Origin: JALYNX01 sp964608055
Lineage (GTDB): Bacteria > Actinomycetota > Acidimicrobiia > Spongiisociales > ZC4RG35
Direction of reading: 5' to 3'
Length of the DNA: 7,208 bases
NCBI GenBank assembly: GCA_964608055.1
Contig: CAZSMJ010000101.1
Span: 1-7,208 of the forward strand
Shown: positions 1 through 5,340 of the stretch, piece by piece
How the letters are laid out: each line of letters opens with the position of its first letter
Position numbering within the stretch: the stretch's first letter is position 1
Translations under genes and position numbers: made by a program
Notes under the pieces: model-generated
Seen by the model: the letters and a program-made list of their open reading frames with translations, nothing else
The model's database searches: none
What the model was told of the DNA's origin: nothing

Positions 1-45
1 AATTGGGACGGAAACGGGTCAGATACGATCCTGTGCGTCCCAATT
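1..45. repeat. Perfect 10-bp inverted repeat upstream of the FadB2-like gene
   Basis: AATTGGGACG at 1-10 is exactly complementary to CGTCCCAATT at 36-45, with 25 bases between. The right arm ends one base before the Shine-Dalgarno CGGAGG. The left arm touches the window edge, so the repeat may be longer. It could be a two-half-site operator for a regulator of acyl-CoA metabolism, or an mRNA hairpin in the leader. There is no T-run, so a terminator is unlikely. The repeat is directly visible; its role is inference. Confidence 0.6.
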
Positions 46-46
46 A

Positions 47-52
47 CGGAGG
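47..52 (+). promoter_or_regulatory. Shine-Dalgarno of the FadB2-like gene
   Basis: CGGAGG ends 7 bases before the TTG at 60. It decides the start in favour of TTG 60 over the longer open frame beginning at TTG 3, whose extra 19 residues (rich in Arg and Tyr) do not belong to the family and have no ribosome binding site in the window. Confidence 0.8.
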
Positions 53-59
53 CCTCTAC

Positions 60-914
60 TTGAGCCCGGAACGTGTCGGTGTGATCGGTGGCGGATTGAT
101 GGGGTCGGGAATCGCCGAGGTGTTTGCCAGGGCTGGAAACTCGGTCGTGGTTCACGAGATCGATGCCGGAGCCGCTGCTGCCGCGCAAACCCGAATCGAG
201 GCCTCGCTGGCCAAGGCCGTGGATCGCGGCAAGCTGGACGCGACAGGGCGTGACCAGGCTCTCGCCAACATCCAGGTGTCGACCGATCTCTCCGATCAGG
301 CAGATCGTCAGCTGGTGATCGAGGCGGCCACCGAGAACGAAACGCTCAAGAGGCAAGTTTTCGCCGACCTCGATGCCGTCGTCGCCGACCCTGGCGCCAT
401 TCTCGCTTCGAACACCTCCTCCATCCCGATCACCCGTCTCGCAGCTGTGACCAGTCGCCCCGACCACGTGGTCGGGCTTCATTTCTTCAACCCGGTGCCG
501 GTGATGACCCTGGTCGAAATGGTCACCACCGTGATGACGGCACCGGAGGTCTCAAAAAAGGCCCGGGCCTACGCCGAAGGTGTTGGGAAGACCGTGATCG
601 AAGCCAGGGATCGCGCCGGTTTCATCGTCAACATGCTCCTCGTCCCTTACCTCCTCGGTGCGATCAGGATGCTCGAGGCCGGGTTCGCCACCCGCGAGGA
701 CATCGACGCCGGAATGCGCCTCGGGGCGAACCACCCGATGGGGCCGCTCGAATTGTCCGACTTCGTCGGCCTCGACACCATGAAGCAGATCGCGGACGTC
801 CTCTTCGACGAGTTCAAGGATCCGATGTATGCCTCGCCACCTCTGCTCACCCGGCTTGTCGAAGCGGGTTTCCTGGGAAGGAAGACGGGCCGCGGCTTCT
901 ACGACTACGGCTGA
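60..914 (+). CDS. fadB2: 3-hydroxybutyryl-CoA / 3-hydroxyacyl-CoA dehydrogenase, FadB2-like
   Basis: This is a cytoplasmic NAD(P)-dependent enzyme that interconverts 3-hydroxyacyl-CoA and 3-ketoacyl-CoA, as in beta-oxidation, butyrate or polyhydroxybutyrate metabolism. Seen: a Rossmann motif GGGLMG at residues 10-15, IEAATEN near 87-93, SNTSS at 117-121, HFFNP with the catalytic His at 141, the LVE glutamate at 153, GFIVN with Asn 191, a C-terminal domain with HPMGPLELSDFVGLD, and the usual GRKTGRGFYDY ending. These cover both domains, and the 284 aa match the stand-alone family. The order and wording of motifs (DRAGFIVN, LLVPYLL, AIRMLEAGFAT) recall mycobacterial FadB2. The frame is open to position 3, but I chose TTG at 60 because CGGAGG at 47-52 lies 7 bases upstream and the protein then begins just before the first beta strand. 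The family is very secure; exact chain-length preference cannot be read from sequence, and hbd would be an equally fair symbol. Confidence 0.95.
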   Translation: MSPERVGVIGGGLMGSGIAEVFARAGNSVVVHEIDAGAAAAAQTRIEASLAKAVDRGKLDATGRDQALANIQVSTDLSDQADRQLVIEAATENETLKRQVFADLDAVVADPGAILASNTSSIPITRLAAVTSRPDHVVGLHFFNPVPVMTLVEMVTTVMTAPEVSKKARAYAEGVGKTVIEARDRAGFIVNMLLVPYLLGAIRMLEAGFATREDIDAGMRLGANHPMGPLELSDFVGLDTMKQIADVLFDEFKDPMYASPPLLTRLVEAGFLGRKTGRGFYDYG

Positions 915-969
915 CTTCGACCCCACCTCGGCATAGGTCGCAAGGACTAGCTCTGATGGCAGCGGTCAA

Positions 970-987
970 ATGGGCCACACGGCCCAT
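970..987. repeat. Short perfect hairpin in the 915-1061 intergenic region
   Basis: ATGGGCC at 970-976 and GGCCCAT at 981-987 are perfect complements around the tetraloop ACAC. The hairpin starts 56 bases after the FadB2-like stop and ends 74 bases before the next start. It is GC-rich enough to be stable, but the bases after it (GCCCATCTCG) contain no T-run, so it would be a non-canonical terminator at best. An operator for the downstream gene is the alternative. Apart from this hairpin and the DnaA box at 1012-1020, I see nothing further in the intergenic region. Confidence 0.5.
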
Positions 988-1011
988 GCCCATCTCGTAA
1001 CTATTCAGGAA

Positions 1012-1020
1012 TTATCCACA
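1012..1020 (+). promoter_or_regulatory. Perfect DnaA-box 9-mer
   Basis: TTATCCACA matches the high-affinity consensus box for the initiator DnaA, TTATNCACA, exactly. It is a single copy, lies in intergenic DNA 42 bases upstream of the ATG at 1062, and has no second clear box or AT-rich unwinding region nearby. A replication origin is therefore not supported. It could be a DnaA-responsive regulatory site or chance. The match is seen; function is inference. Confidence 0.35.
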
Positions 1021-1050
1021 AGACAAGCCGTGGGAGTTCGAGAAGGAACT

Positions 1051-1055
1051 GGGAG
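1051..1055 (+). promoter_or_regulatory. Shine-Dalgarno of the 172-aa hypothetical gene
   Basis: GGGAG lies 6 bases before the ATG at 1062, within a purine-rich run that begins near 1041 (AGAAGGAACTGGGAG). It supports the ATG at 1062 over the in-frame ATG at 1137, which has no comparable upstream sequence. Confidence 0.6.
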
Positions 1056-1061
1056 TCAGAG

Positions 1062-1580
1062 ATGTTGGCCTATCAGCCCTTGGGGTTCGGAAGTCAGAGG
1101 ACTACGGCAACAGATGGCCTCGAGCCAATTTGCACCATGCTGGAGACCGACCGTCATCTGCTGGGTACCTGGGACGAGACCTGGGCCAGGCTCTTCGCGA
1201 TCGATTGCGCTTCCATCATCTACCGCTTTCACATCCCCGGCATGGACGAGGCTGCCCGGGACTTGATCCACCGTCTCCTGCATCAGGCTCGCAAGCTCAC
1301 CATCAATGATCGCCAGGTGGAATTGGGCTCGGTGGAACGGGCACTCATGGCAGGCTTGCGTTCATCCTCTGATGTGACCCGGCCCGTGTGGCTGGTTGCA
1401 CTGAACTCGCTTCTCCCCGACCCTTTCCGCGCCGCCCTGGTAACTGTCGAATCGGCGCTGGCCTCTTCCGGCCCCCGTCCCAACCCCCGTCGTGACGCCG
1501 TGATCGAATCGATGCGCAGCAGACTTCTATCCCGGACCGAAGAGGCTGCACTCCTCGGAAACCGCCTCGCCTTCGCCTGA
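1062..1580 (+). CDS. Hypothetical protein, 172 aa
   Basis: I do not recognise this protein. It has no signal peptide, no convincing membrane segment and no familiar catalytic motif, so it is probably cytoplasmic. The first 25 residues are low in secondary-structure signal. From the internal Met at residue 26 (ATG 1137) onwards it reads as mostly helical, with a Trp/His-bearing stretch (LLGTWDETW, IIYRFHIPGMDEAARDLIHRLL), a central part around RPVWLVALNSLLPDPF, and an Arg-rich C-terminal helix (IESMRSRLLSRTEEAALLG). Third codon positions are mostly G or C, as in the neighbours, which argues for a real gene. The start at 1062 is chosen on its Shine-Dalgarno; conservation might instead begin at 1137. 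It stands alone between an intergenic region and the convergent antiporter, so context gives no function. Confidence 0.7.
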   Translation: MLAYQPLGFGSQRTTATDGLEPICTMLETDRHLLGTWDETWARLFAIDCASIIYRFHIPGMDEAARDLIHRLLHQARKLTINDRQVELGSVERALMAGLRSSSDVTRPVWLVALNSLLPDPFRAALVTVESALASSGPRPNPRRDAVIESMRSRLLSRTEEAALLGNRLAFA

Positions 1581-1601
1581 CCGGACCTCAGGCTTCGGCG
1601 A
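1567..1601. terminator. Shared hairpin between convergent genes, candidate bidirectional terminator
   Basis: The sequence folds as TCGCC (1567-1571), TTC, GCCTGA (1575-1580), loop CCGGACC (1581-1587), TCAGGC (1588-1593), TTC, GGCGA (1597-1601). That makes eleven perfect base pairs interrupted by one symmetric TTC/TTC internal loop. The TGA of the 172-aa gene and the TGA of the antiporter (TCA on this strand) sit facing each other in the stem. The structure is nearly the same read from either strand, so it could stop both transcripts. No T-run follows on either side, so the mechanism is uncertain. Confidence 0.55.
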
Positions 1602-4167
1602 CCCTCTCGAATTCCCGACTCTCTAGTGAATCGGCGAGGTGGGGACGGGTCCCTCCCCTCACCACCAGAACCGGGACTGATACCCGCTCGATGACGGCTT
1701 CGCGGAGCGCGGGCAGCACACCGTCGAGCACGCCGGCCGGGGCCACGACCATTACTGCGGTTCCCTCGACCGCCTCCAGGGCATGGGCGACGCTCGGCTC
1801 GATGAGCACGATGGGCTCTACATCCACACCGAGCACCGGCAGCTCGACCGGGATCGGGGAGATCACTCTCAGCGGCCTGCCGTAGCCTCGGGCCAGGCTT
1901 GCCGCCAGATCGAGAGCTGCGAAGTCTGCCGGCTCCCCCCGGTACCAGACCCCCACCGGGCCCAACCCCACGTCGCGGTGGGTTCCGGCACCCACCAGCA
2001 CTGCGACATCACAGGGGGCCTTCTCCAGGAGCTCTCCAGCGATCCCTCCCAGTGGCCGATACCCGAGATAGGCCTGGTGGGAACCGAGCAGCAGCATCCC
2101 TGCCCCTCTCCTCTCGACCAGGCGAATCAACTCGAGTGACGGATCAGGCCCGACCGCGGTGACGATCTCGGTCTCGATCCCTTCTGTCTCCAGCCGGTCT
2201 TTCACCACGCCCAACTCCTCGGCTGCCTTCGCAGCCGCTTCGTCCATTGCGGACAGGTTGGCCCGCACTTGTTCGTATCCCGGCGGTCTGACCACCGATG
2301 CAAGGATGATCGTCGCCGCGGATTCGTCGAGGCCGCGGAGCCGGCGCGCCAACTCCAACAAAGGACGGGCAGTGACCGGATCGGTGACTCCGACCATCAC
2401 CCGACGTTCTCGAGCGACCAGCGCCATCATTTCCCGGGTGACGTCGCCGGCGAGATCGCTGTCGATCATGTCGCGTGGATAGAGGAGAGTTAGCAGTGGC
2501 GTCGTCATGAAGGTGGTGATCAGCGCCATCAACACCATCATCGTGAATAGCGCAGGAGAGATGACACCGAGCGTCCTACCGATGGTGAGGATCACGATCT
2601 CGGTGATGCCTCGGGCGTTCATCAGGACGCCGAGCACCGTGGATGAGCGCAGGGATTCGCCGGCCGCGAGGCCCGCGATCACCGATCCCCCGATCTTCCC
2701 CACGATGGCGATCGCAACGATCAACCCGGTGAGCAGCCAAAGCTCCGAACCGGACACCAATCCGATCTGTGTCGACAACCCGACCACCGCAAAGAAGACC
2801 GGAAGCAGGAACAGCACCGTGACGTCTTCGAGGCGCTCGGTGATCTGGGCCGCAATCGAGTGGGACCGGGGCAGAACCGCCCCAAACATAAACGCCCCGA
2901 AAATGGCGTGGATTCCGATCGCTTCGGTGGCCCACGCCGAGAGGAACAGGGCCACCAACAGCCCGGACATGACTGTGGCTCCGAGTCGGCCCCGATCAGG
3001 CTTGACCGAGGCCACGCGTGCGATCAGCGGGCGAACCACAAAGATCATGATCCCGACGAAGGCCAGGGCCAACAGGACCGTCTGAATCGCATCGACAGGG
3101 CCTGTGGACTTAACGATGGCAACGACCACGGCGAGGATGCACCAGGCCGTCACGTCGTCCACTGCCGCACAGGTGATGGCCAGGGCGCCAATCCGGGTCC
3201 GATGCAACCCAGTATCGGTGAGGATTCGGGCCAACACCGGGAACGCGGTGATCGCCATCGCCGCCCCCATGAAGAGGGCGAAACCGGTGAAGCTGCCACT
3301 TCCCACCACGGGGAAGATGAGAAGGGCTGCGGCGAGCCCCAGAGTGAAAGGCACCACGATCGAGTAATGACTGACCAGGAGCGCGGTATGACCGGACCCC
3401 CGGATCATCTTGTGGTCTAGCTCGGCTCCGATCAGGAACATGAAAAAGATGAGCCCGAATTGAGCGAGGATCTGGAGGACATGGATCACCTCCGAGGGGA
3501 ACAGAAACGAGGTGACTTCAGGGAAGAAGATCCCGAGCAAGCTGGGACCGAGGAGGATCCCGGCCACGATCTCCCCGATCACACGGGGCTGGTTGATGAT
3601 ACGGAAGAGCGACCCAAGGGCGCGAGCAGCCACGATGATCACTGCCACCGCCAACAGCACTCGGGCCAGGATCTCGGCGCTGGTCAGGCCCACGCCTGCA
3701 GAGGCCAGCCCGGACGTGTCTTCGCCGACGATCGAGACCTCGAGTTCCTGATCACCGACCAGGACGACGCCTTCGAGATCCCCATTCTCGAGAACCCAGG
3801 CACTGAAGACCGCAGGCTGACCGACCAAGTCGGCGCCGTCGGCGCAGCTGCCGGTCAGGTCCCCCCGGCCACTCTCCTGGTCGAGGCGACCGCCGACGAT
3901 CTTCGGCCCCAGATCCTCGGTCTCATCGCCATGCGACCCGGGCACATGAACATCCAGGAACACTCCGGACTGCACCGTGGCAATTCGCTCCCCCAGACAT
4001 GCCGCCCCGCTTCCCTCCACCGCACCCACCGGGGATGCCTGCGGTGCGGGGACGATCCTGTTGCCTCGGGGCAGCACCGACACCAGACCAACTGCGGCGA
4101 CGATGAAGATCGTGGCGTAGGTGAGGGCAGGGATGAGACGGCGCTGTTCCACAGGGGAAGTGGTCAT
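1588..4167 (-). CDS. CPA2-family cation:proton antiporter with N-terminal extracytoplasmic domain and tandem USP-like C-terminal domains
   Basis: This 859-aa membrane protein is predicted to exchange Na+ or K+ for H+ and so control pH and ion balance. Residues 11-31 form a membrane segment after positive residues (EQRR). Residues 34-160 are a hydrophilic, acidic domain with Cys 57 and Cys 108. Residues 163-562 are the antiporter core of about 13 membrane segments, with QPRVIGEIVAGILLGPSLLG near 193-212, AITAFPVLARIL near 305-316, the ion-binding Asp pair D337-D338 in AAVDDVTAW, GIHAIFGAFMFGAVLP near 418-433, and MNARGITEIVILTIG near 516-530. The DD pair is typical of electrogenic NapA-like members; Kef channels usually have other residues there. 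Residues 585-727 and 735-837 resemble universal stress protein domains and would face the cytoplasm. ATG 4167 is the only ordinary start before an upstream in-frame stop, yet it has no clear Shine-Dalgarno. Family secure; substrate ion not readable. The N-terminal domain and both stress domains are unusual together. Confidence 0.93.
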   Translation of the reverse strand: MTTSPVEQRRLIPALTYATIFIVAAVGLVSVLPRGNRIVPAPQASPVGAVEGSGAACLGERIATVQSGVFLDVHVPGSHGDETEDLGPKIVGGRLDQESGRGDLTGSCADGADLVGQPAVFSAWVLENGDLEGVVLVGDQELEVSIVGEDTSGLASAGVGLTSAEILARVLLAVAVIIVAARALGSLFRIINQPRVIGEIVAGILLGPSLLGIFFPEVTSFLFPSEVIHVLQILAQFGLIFFMFLIGAELDHKMIRGSGHTALLVSHYSIVVPFTLGLAAALLIFPVVGSGSFTGFALFMGAAMAITAFPVLARILTDTGLHRTRIGALAITCAAVDDVTAWCILAVVVAIVKSTGPVDAIQTVLLALAFVGIMIFVVRPLIARVASVKPDRGRLGATVMSGLLVALFLSAWATEAIGIHAIFGAFMFGAVLPRSHSIAAQITERLEDVTVLFLLPVFFAVVGLSTQIGLVSGSELWLLTGLIVAIAIVGKIGGSVIAGLAAGESLRSSTVLGVLMNARGITEIVILTIGRTLGVISPALFTMMVLMALITTFMTTPLLTLLYPRDMIDSDLAGDVTREMMALVARERRVMVGVTDPVTARPLLELARRLRGLDESAATIILASVVRPPGYEQVRANLSAMDEAAAKAAEELGVVKDRLETEGIETEIVTAVGPDPSLELIRLVERRGAGMLLLGSHQAYLGYRPLGGIAGELLEKAPCDVAVLVGAGTHRDVGLGPVGVWYRGEPADFAALDLAASLARGYGRPLRVISPIPVELPVLGVDVEPIVLIEPSVAHALEAVEGTAVMVVAPAGVLDGVLPALREAVIERVSVPVLVVRGGTRPHLADSLESREFERVAEA

Positions 4168-4326
4168 CTGGTGGCCAATCTCGTAGAACGCATTGAACCA
4201 TTGGTCATAGGGGTCGTGTGATCAAGAGGATGCGGACAAGTTATGAACCTCAACCCACGGCCCACAAGTTCCCATGGGTCTGGGTCCGTTCCTCATACCC
4301 GAGACGAGCAGTTCTAGCCTTGCTCT
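4168..4326. other. Divergent intergenic region between antiporter and phosphotransferase genes
   Basis: These 159 bases must hold the 5' signals of both divergent genes. Neither start has a recognisable Shine-Dalgarno. I see no standard -35/-10 pair with good spacing on either strand. The region is somewhat richer in A and T around 4218-4250 than the genes and contains the 8-bp palindrome CCCATGGG at 4271-4278. No small gene or RNA is supported. Confidence 0.5.
4315..4320 (+). promoter_or_regulatory. Possible -10 element for a leaderless phosphotransferase mRNA
   Basis: TAGCCT fits the TANNNT pattern and ends 6 bases before the GTG at 4327, the spacing expected if transcription starts at the start codon. 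No Shine-Dalgarno precedes that GTG, which agrees with leaderless translation, common in actinobacteria. I see no convincing -35 box, and TANNNT is a weak pattern that often occurs by chance. Confidence 0.3.
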
Positions 4327-5304
4327 GTGTCTCTCGTCTCCTCCGAAGACGGCGAGCGAGAGCTCGCCGAATGGACCTCGCAAGCCTGGCGGGCCCAGGC
4401 GATTGCATGGCTCGACGAACGGCTCTTTGACGCCGGGATCAAGCGCACCGGTGAGGTCGACCAACCTCATATTGTGCCCTGGGCGACCGTGCTCTCCGCT
4501 CCCTCCACCGCCGGGAAGGTGTGGCTCAAAGCGACTGCTCCCGGCACCGCTTTCGAGCTCGGCCTCTACAGGCTGTTGACGAAAGTTGCGCCCGAACATG
4601 TCCTCGAACCGATCGCGATCGACGAGCAGCGAGGCTGGATCCTCTTACCGGACGGAGGACCGTCGCTTGGTGACCGCATAAGAGGAACTGACTTGGTGGC
4701 GGCCATGGTGGTGGCCCTGCCGCAGTACGCCGAGATCCAGCTCGCACTGTCGGAGCATGCCGACGATTTGCTGAAGCTCGGTCTGTTCGACTTACGGCCG
4801 TCGACCCTCCCCCCTCGCTACGACGACGCACTGGAGACCTGGAGGGGCGACGTCGCCTACGAACCCCTCGCCTCTTTGCGAGCCACGTTCGTGGGCTGGT
4901 GCGATCTTCTGGCTGAATCCCCGGTCACCGCCAGCCTCGATCACAATGACCTCCATCCGTGGAACATCTTGGGCATACGTCCAGGTGATCCGGCCGGCGA
5001 ACAAAGCGCGAAGTTCTATGACTGGGGCGACTCTGTCGTCGCTCATCCTTTTGCCAGCGCACTCATCCCGCTTTCCAACGTGCGTCGTCACCTCAGGCAC
5101 GCTCCCGATCACCCCGATGTGCACCGCATGCGCGACGCCTACCTCGAGGTCTACGAAGACTTGGCGCCACGCACAGCTCTGGTCGAGATGCTGGAGCTGG
5201 CATGTCAGGTGGCGAAAACGGCACGAGCCGTCGTCTGGGACCGATCACCCAAGGCGGTCCGGGAATACGCCTACTTGGTTTCGGTGGGCGACCTCGGGAT
5301 CTGA
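4327..5304 (+). CDS. APH / choline-kinase-like phosphotransferase family protein
   Basis: This 325-aa soluble protein has the fold of aminoglycoside phosphotransferases and choline, homoserine or sugar kinases, which move the gamma-phosphate of ATP to a small-molecule hydroxyl. Seen: a candidate ATP-binding Lys 68 in VWLKAT, a possible partner Glu 77 in FELGLYRLL, the catalytic loop HNDLHPWN at 206-213 with Asp 208 as base and Asn 213 for metal, and the second metal motif DWGD at 232-235. The length and motif order fit a complete enzyme. GTG 4327 is the first start after an in-frame TAG at 4315-4317; no Shine-Dalgarno is present. It is divergent from the antiporter and 36 bases ahead of the secreted protein on the same strand, so co-transcription with the latter is possible. 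Substrate cannot be told from sequence. Most chromosomal members of this family act in metabolism, so antibiotic resistance should not be assumed. Confidence 0.88.
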   Translation: MSLVSSEDGERELAEWTSQAWRAQAIAWLDERLFDAGIKRTGEVDQPHIVPWATVLSAPSTAGKVWLKATAPGTAFELGLYRLLTKVAPEHVLEPIAIDEQRGWILLPDGGPSLGDRIRGTDLVAAMVVALPQYAEIQLALSEHADDLLKLGLFDLRPSTLPPRYDDALETWRGDVAYEPLASLRATFVGWCDLLAESPVTASLDHNDLHPWNILGIRPGDPAGEQSAKFYDWGDSVVAHPFASALIPLSNVRRHLRHAPDHPDVHRMRDAYLEVYEDLAPRTALVEMLELACQVAKTARAVVWDRSPKAVREYAYLVSVGDLGI

Positions 5305-5325
5305 ATGAGGGGTGTCGTCTAAATC

Positions 5326-5331
5326 GGGAGG
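5326..5331 (+). promoter_or_regulatory. Shine-Dalgarno of the secreted barrel protein
   Basis: GGGAGG lies 9 bases before GTG 5341 but 18 bases before the in-frame ATG 5350. The spacing favours GTG as the start. Both choices keep the signal peptide intact. Confidence 0.65.
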
Positions 5332-5340
5332 CCACCTACC

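Noticed and set aside
3..59. N-terminal extension of the FadB2-like protein from TTG 3
   Set aside because: The Shine-Dalgarno at 47-52 and family length support the start at 60. The extension covers the inverted repeat and is not part of the family.
970..1266. 98-codon open frame on the + strand overlapping the 172-aa gene
   Set aside because: It begins within the hairpin, has no Shine-Dalgarno, and conflicts with the better-supported frame from 1062.
2507..3085. 192-codon open frame on the + strand, antisense to the antiporter core
   Set aside because: It reads through membrane-segment codons on the wrong strand, has no family motif, and starts without a ribosome binding site.
3460..4221. 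253-codon open frame on the + strand, antisense to the antiporter
   Set aside because: It lies almost wholly opposite a well-supported antiporter gene. Its translation is rich in His, Asp, Gly and Arg with no recognisable motif, as expected for the complement of GC-rich codons.
4271..4278. 8-bp palindrome CCCATGGG in the divergent intergenic region
   Set aside because: It is too short and unaccompanied to be called an operator. Such palindromes are frequent in GC-rich DNA.
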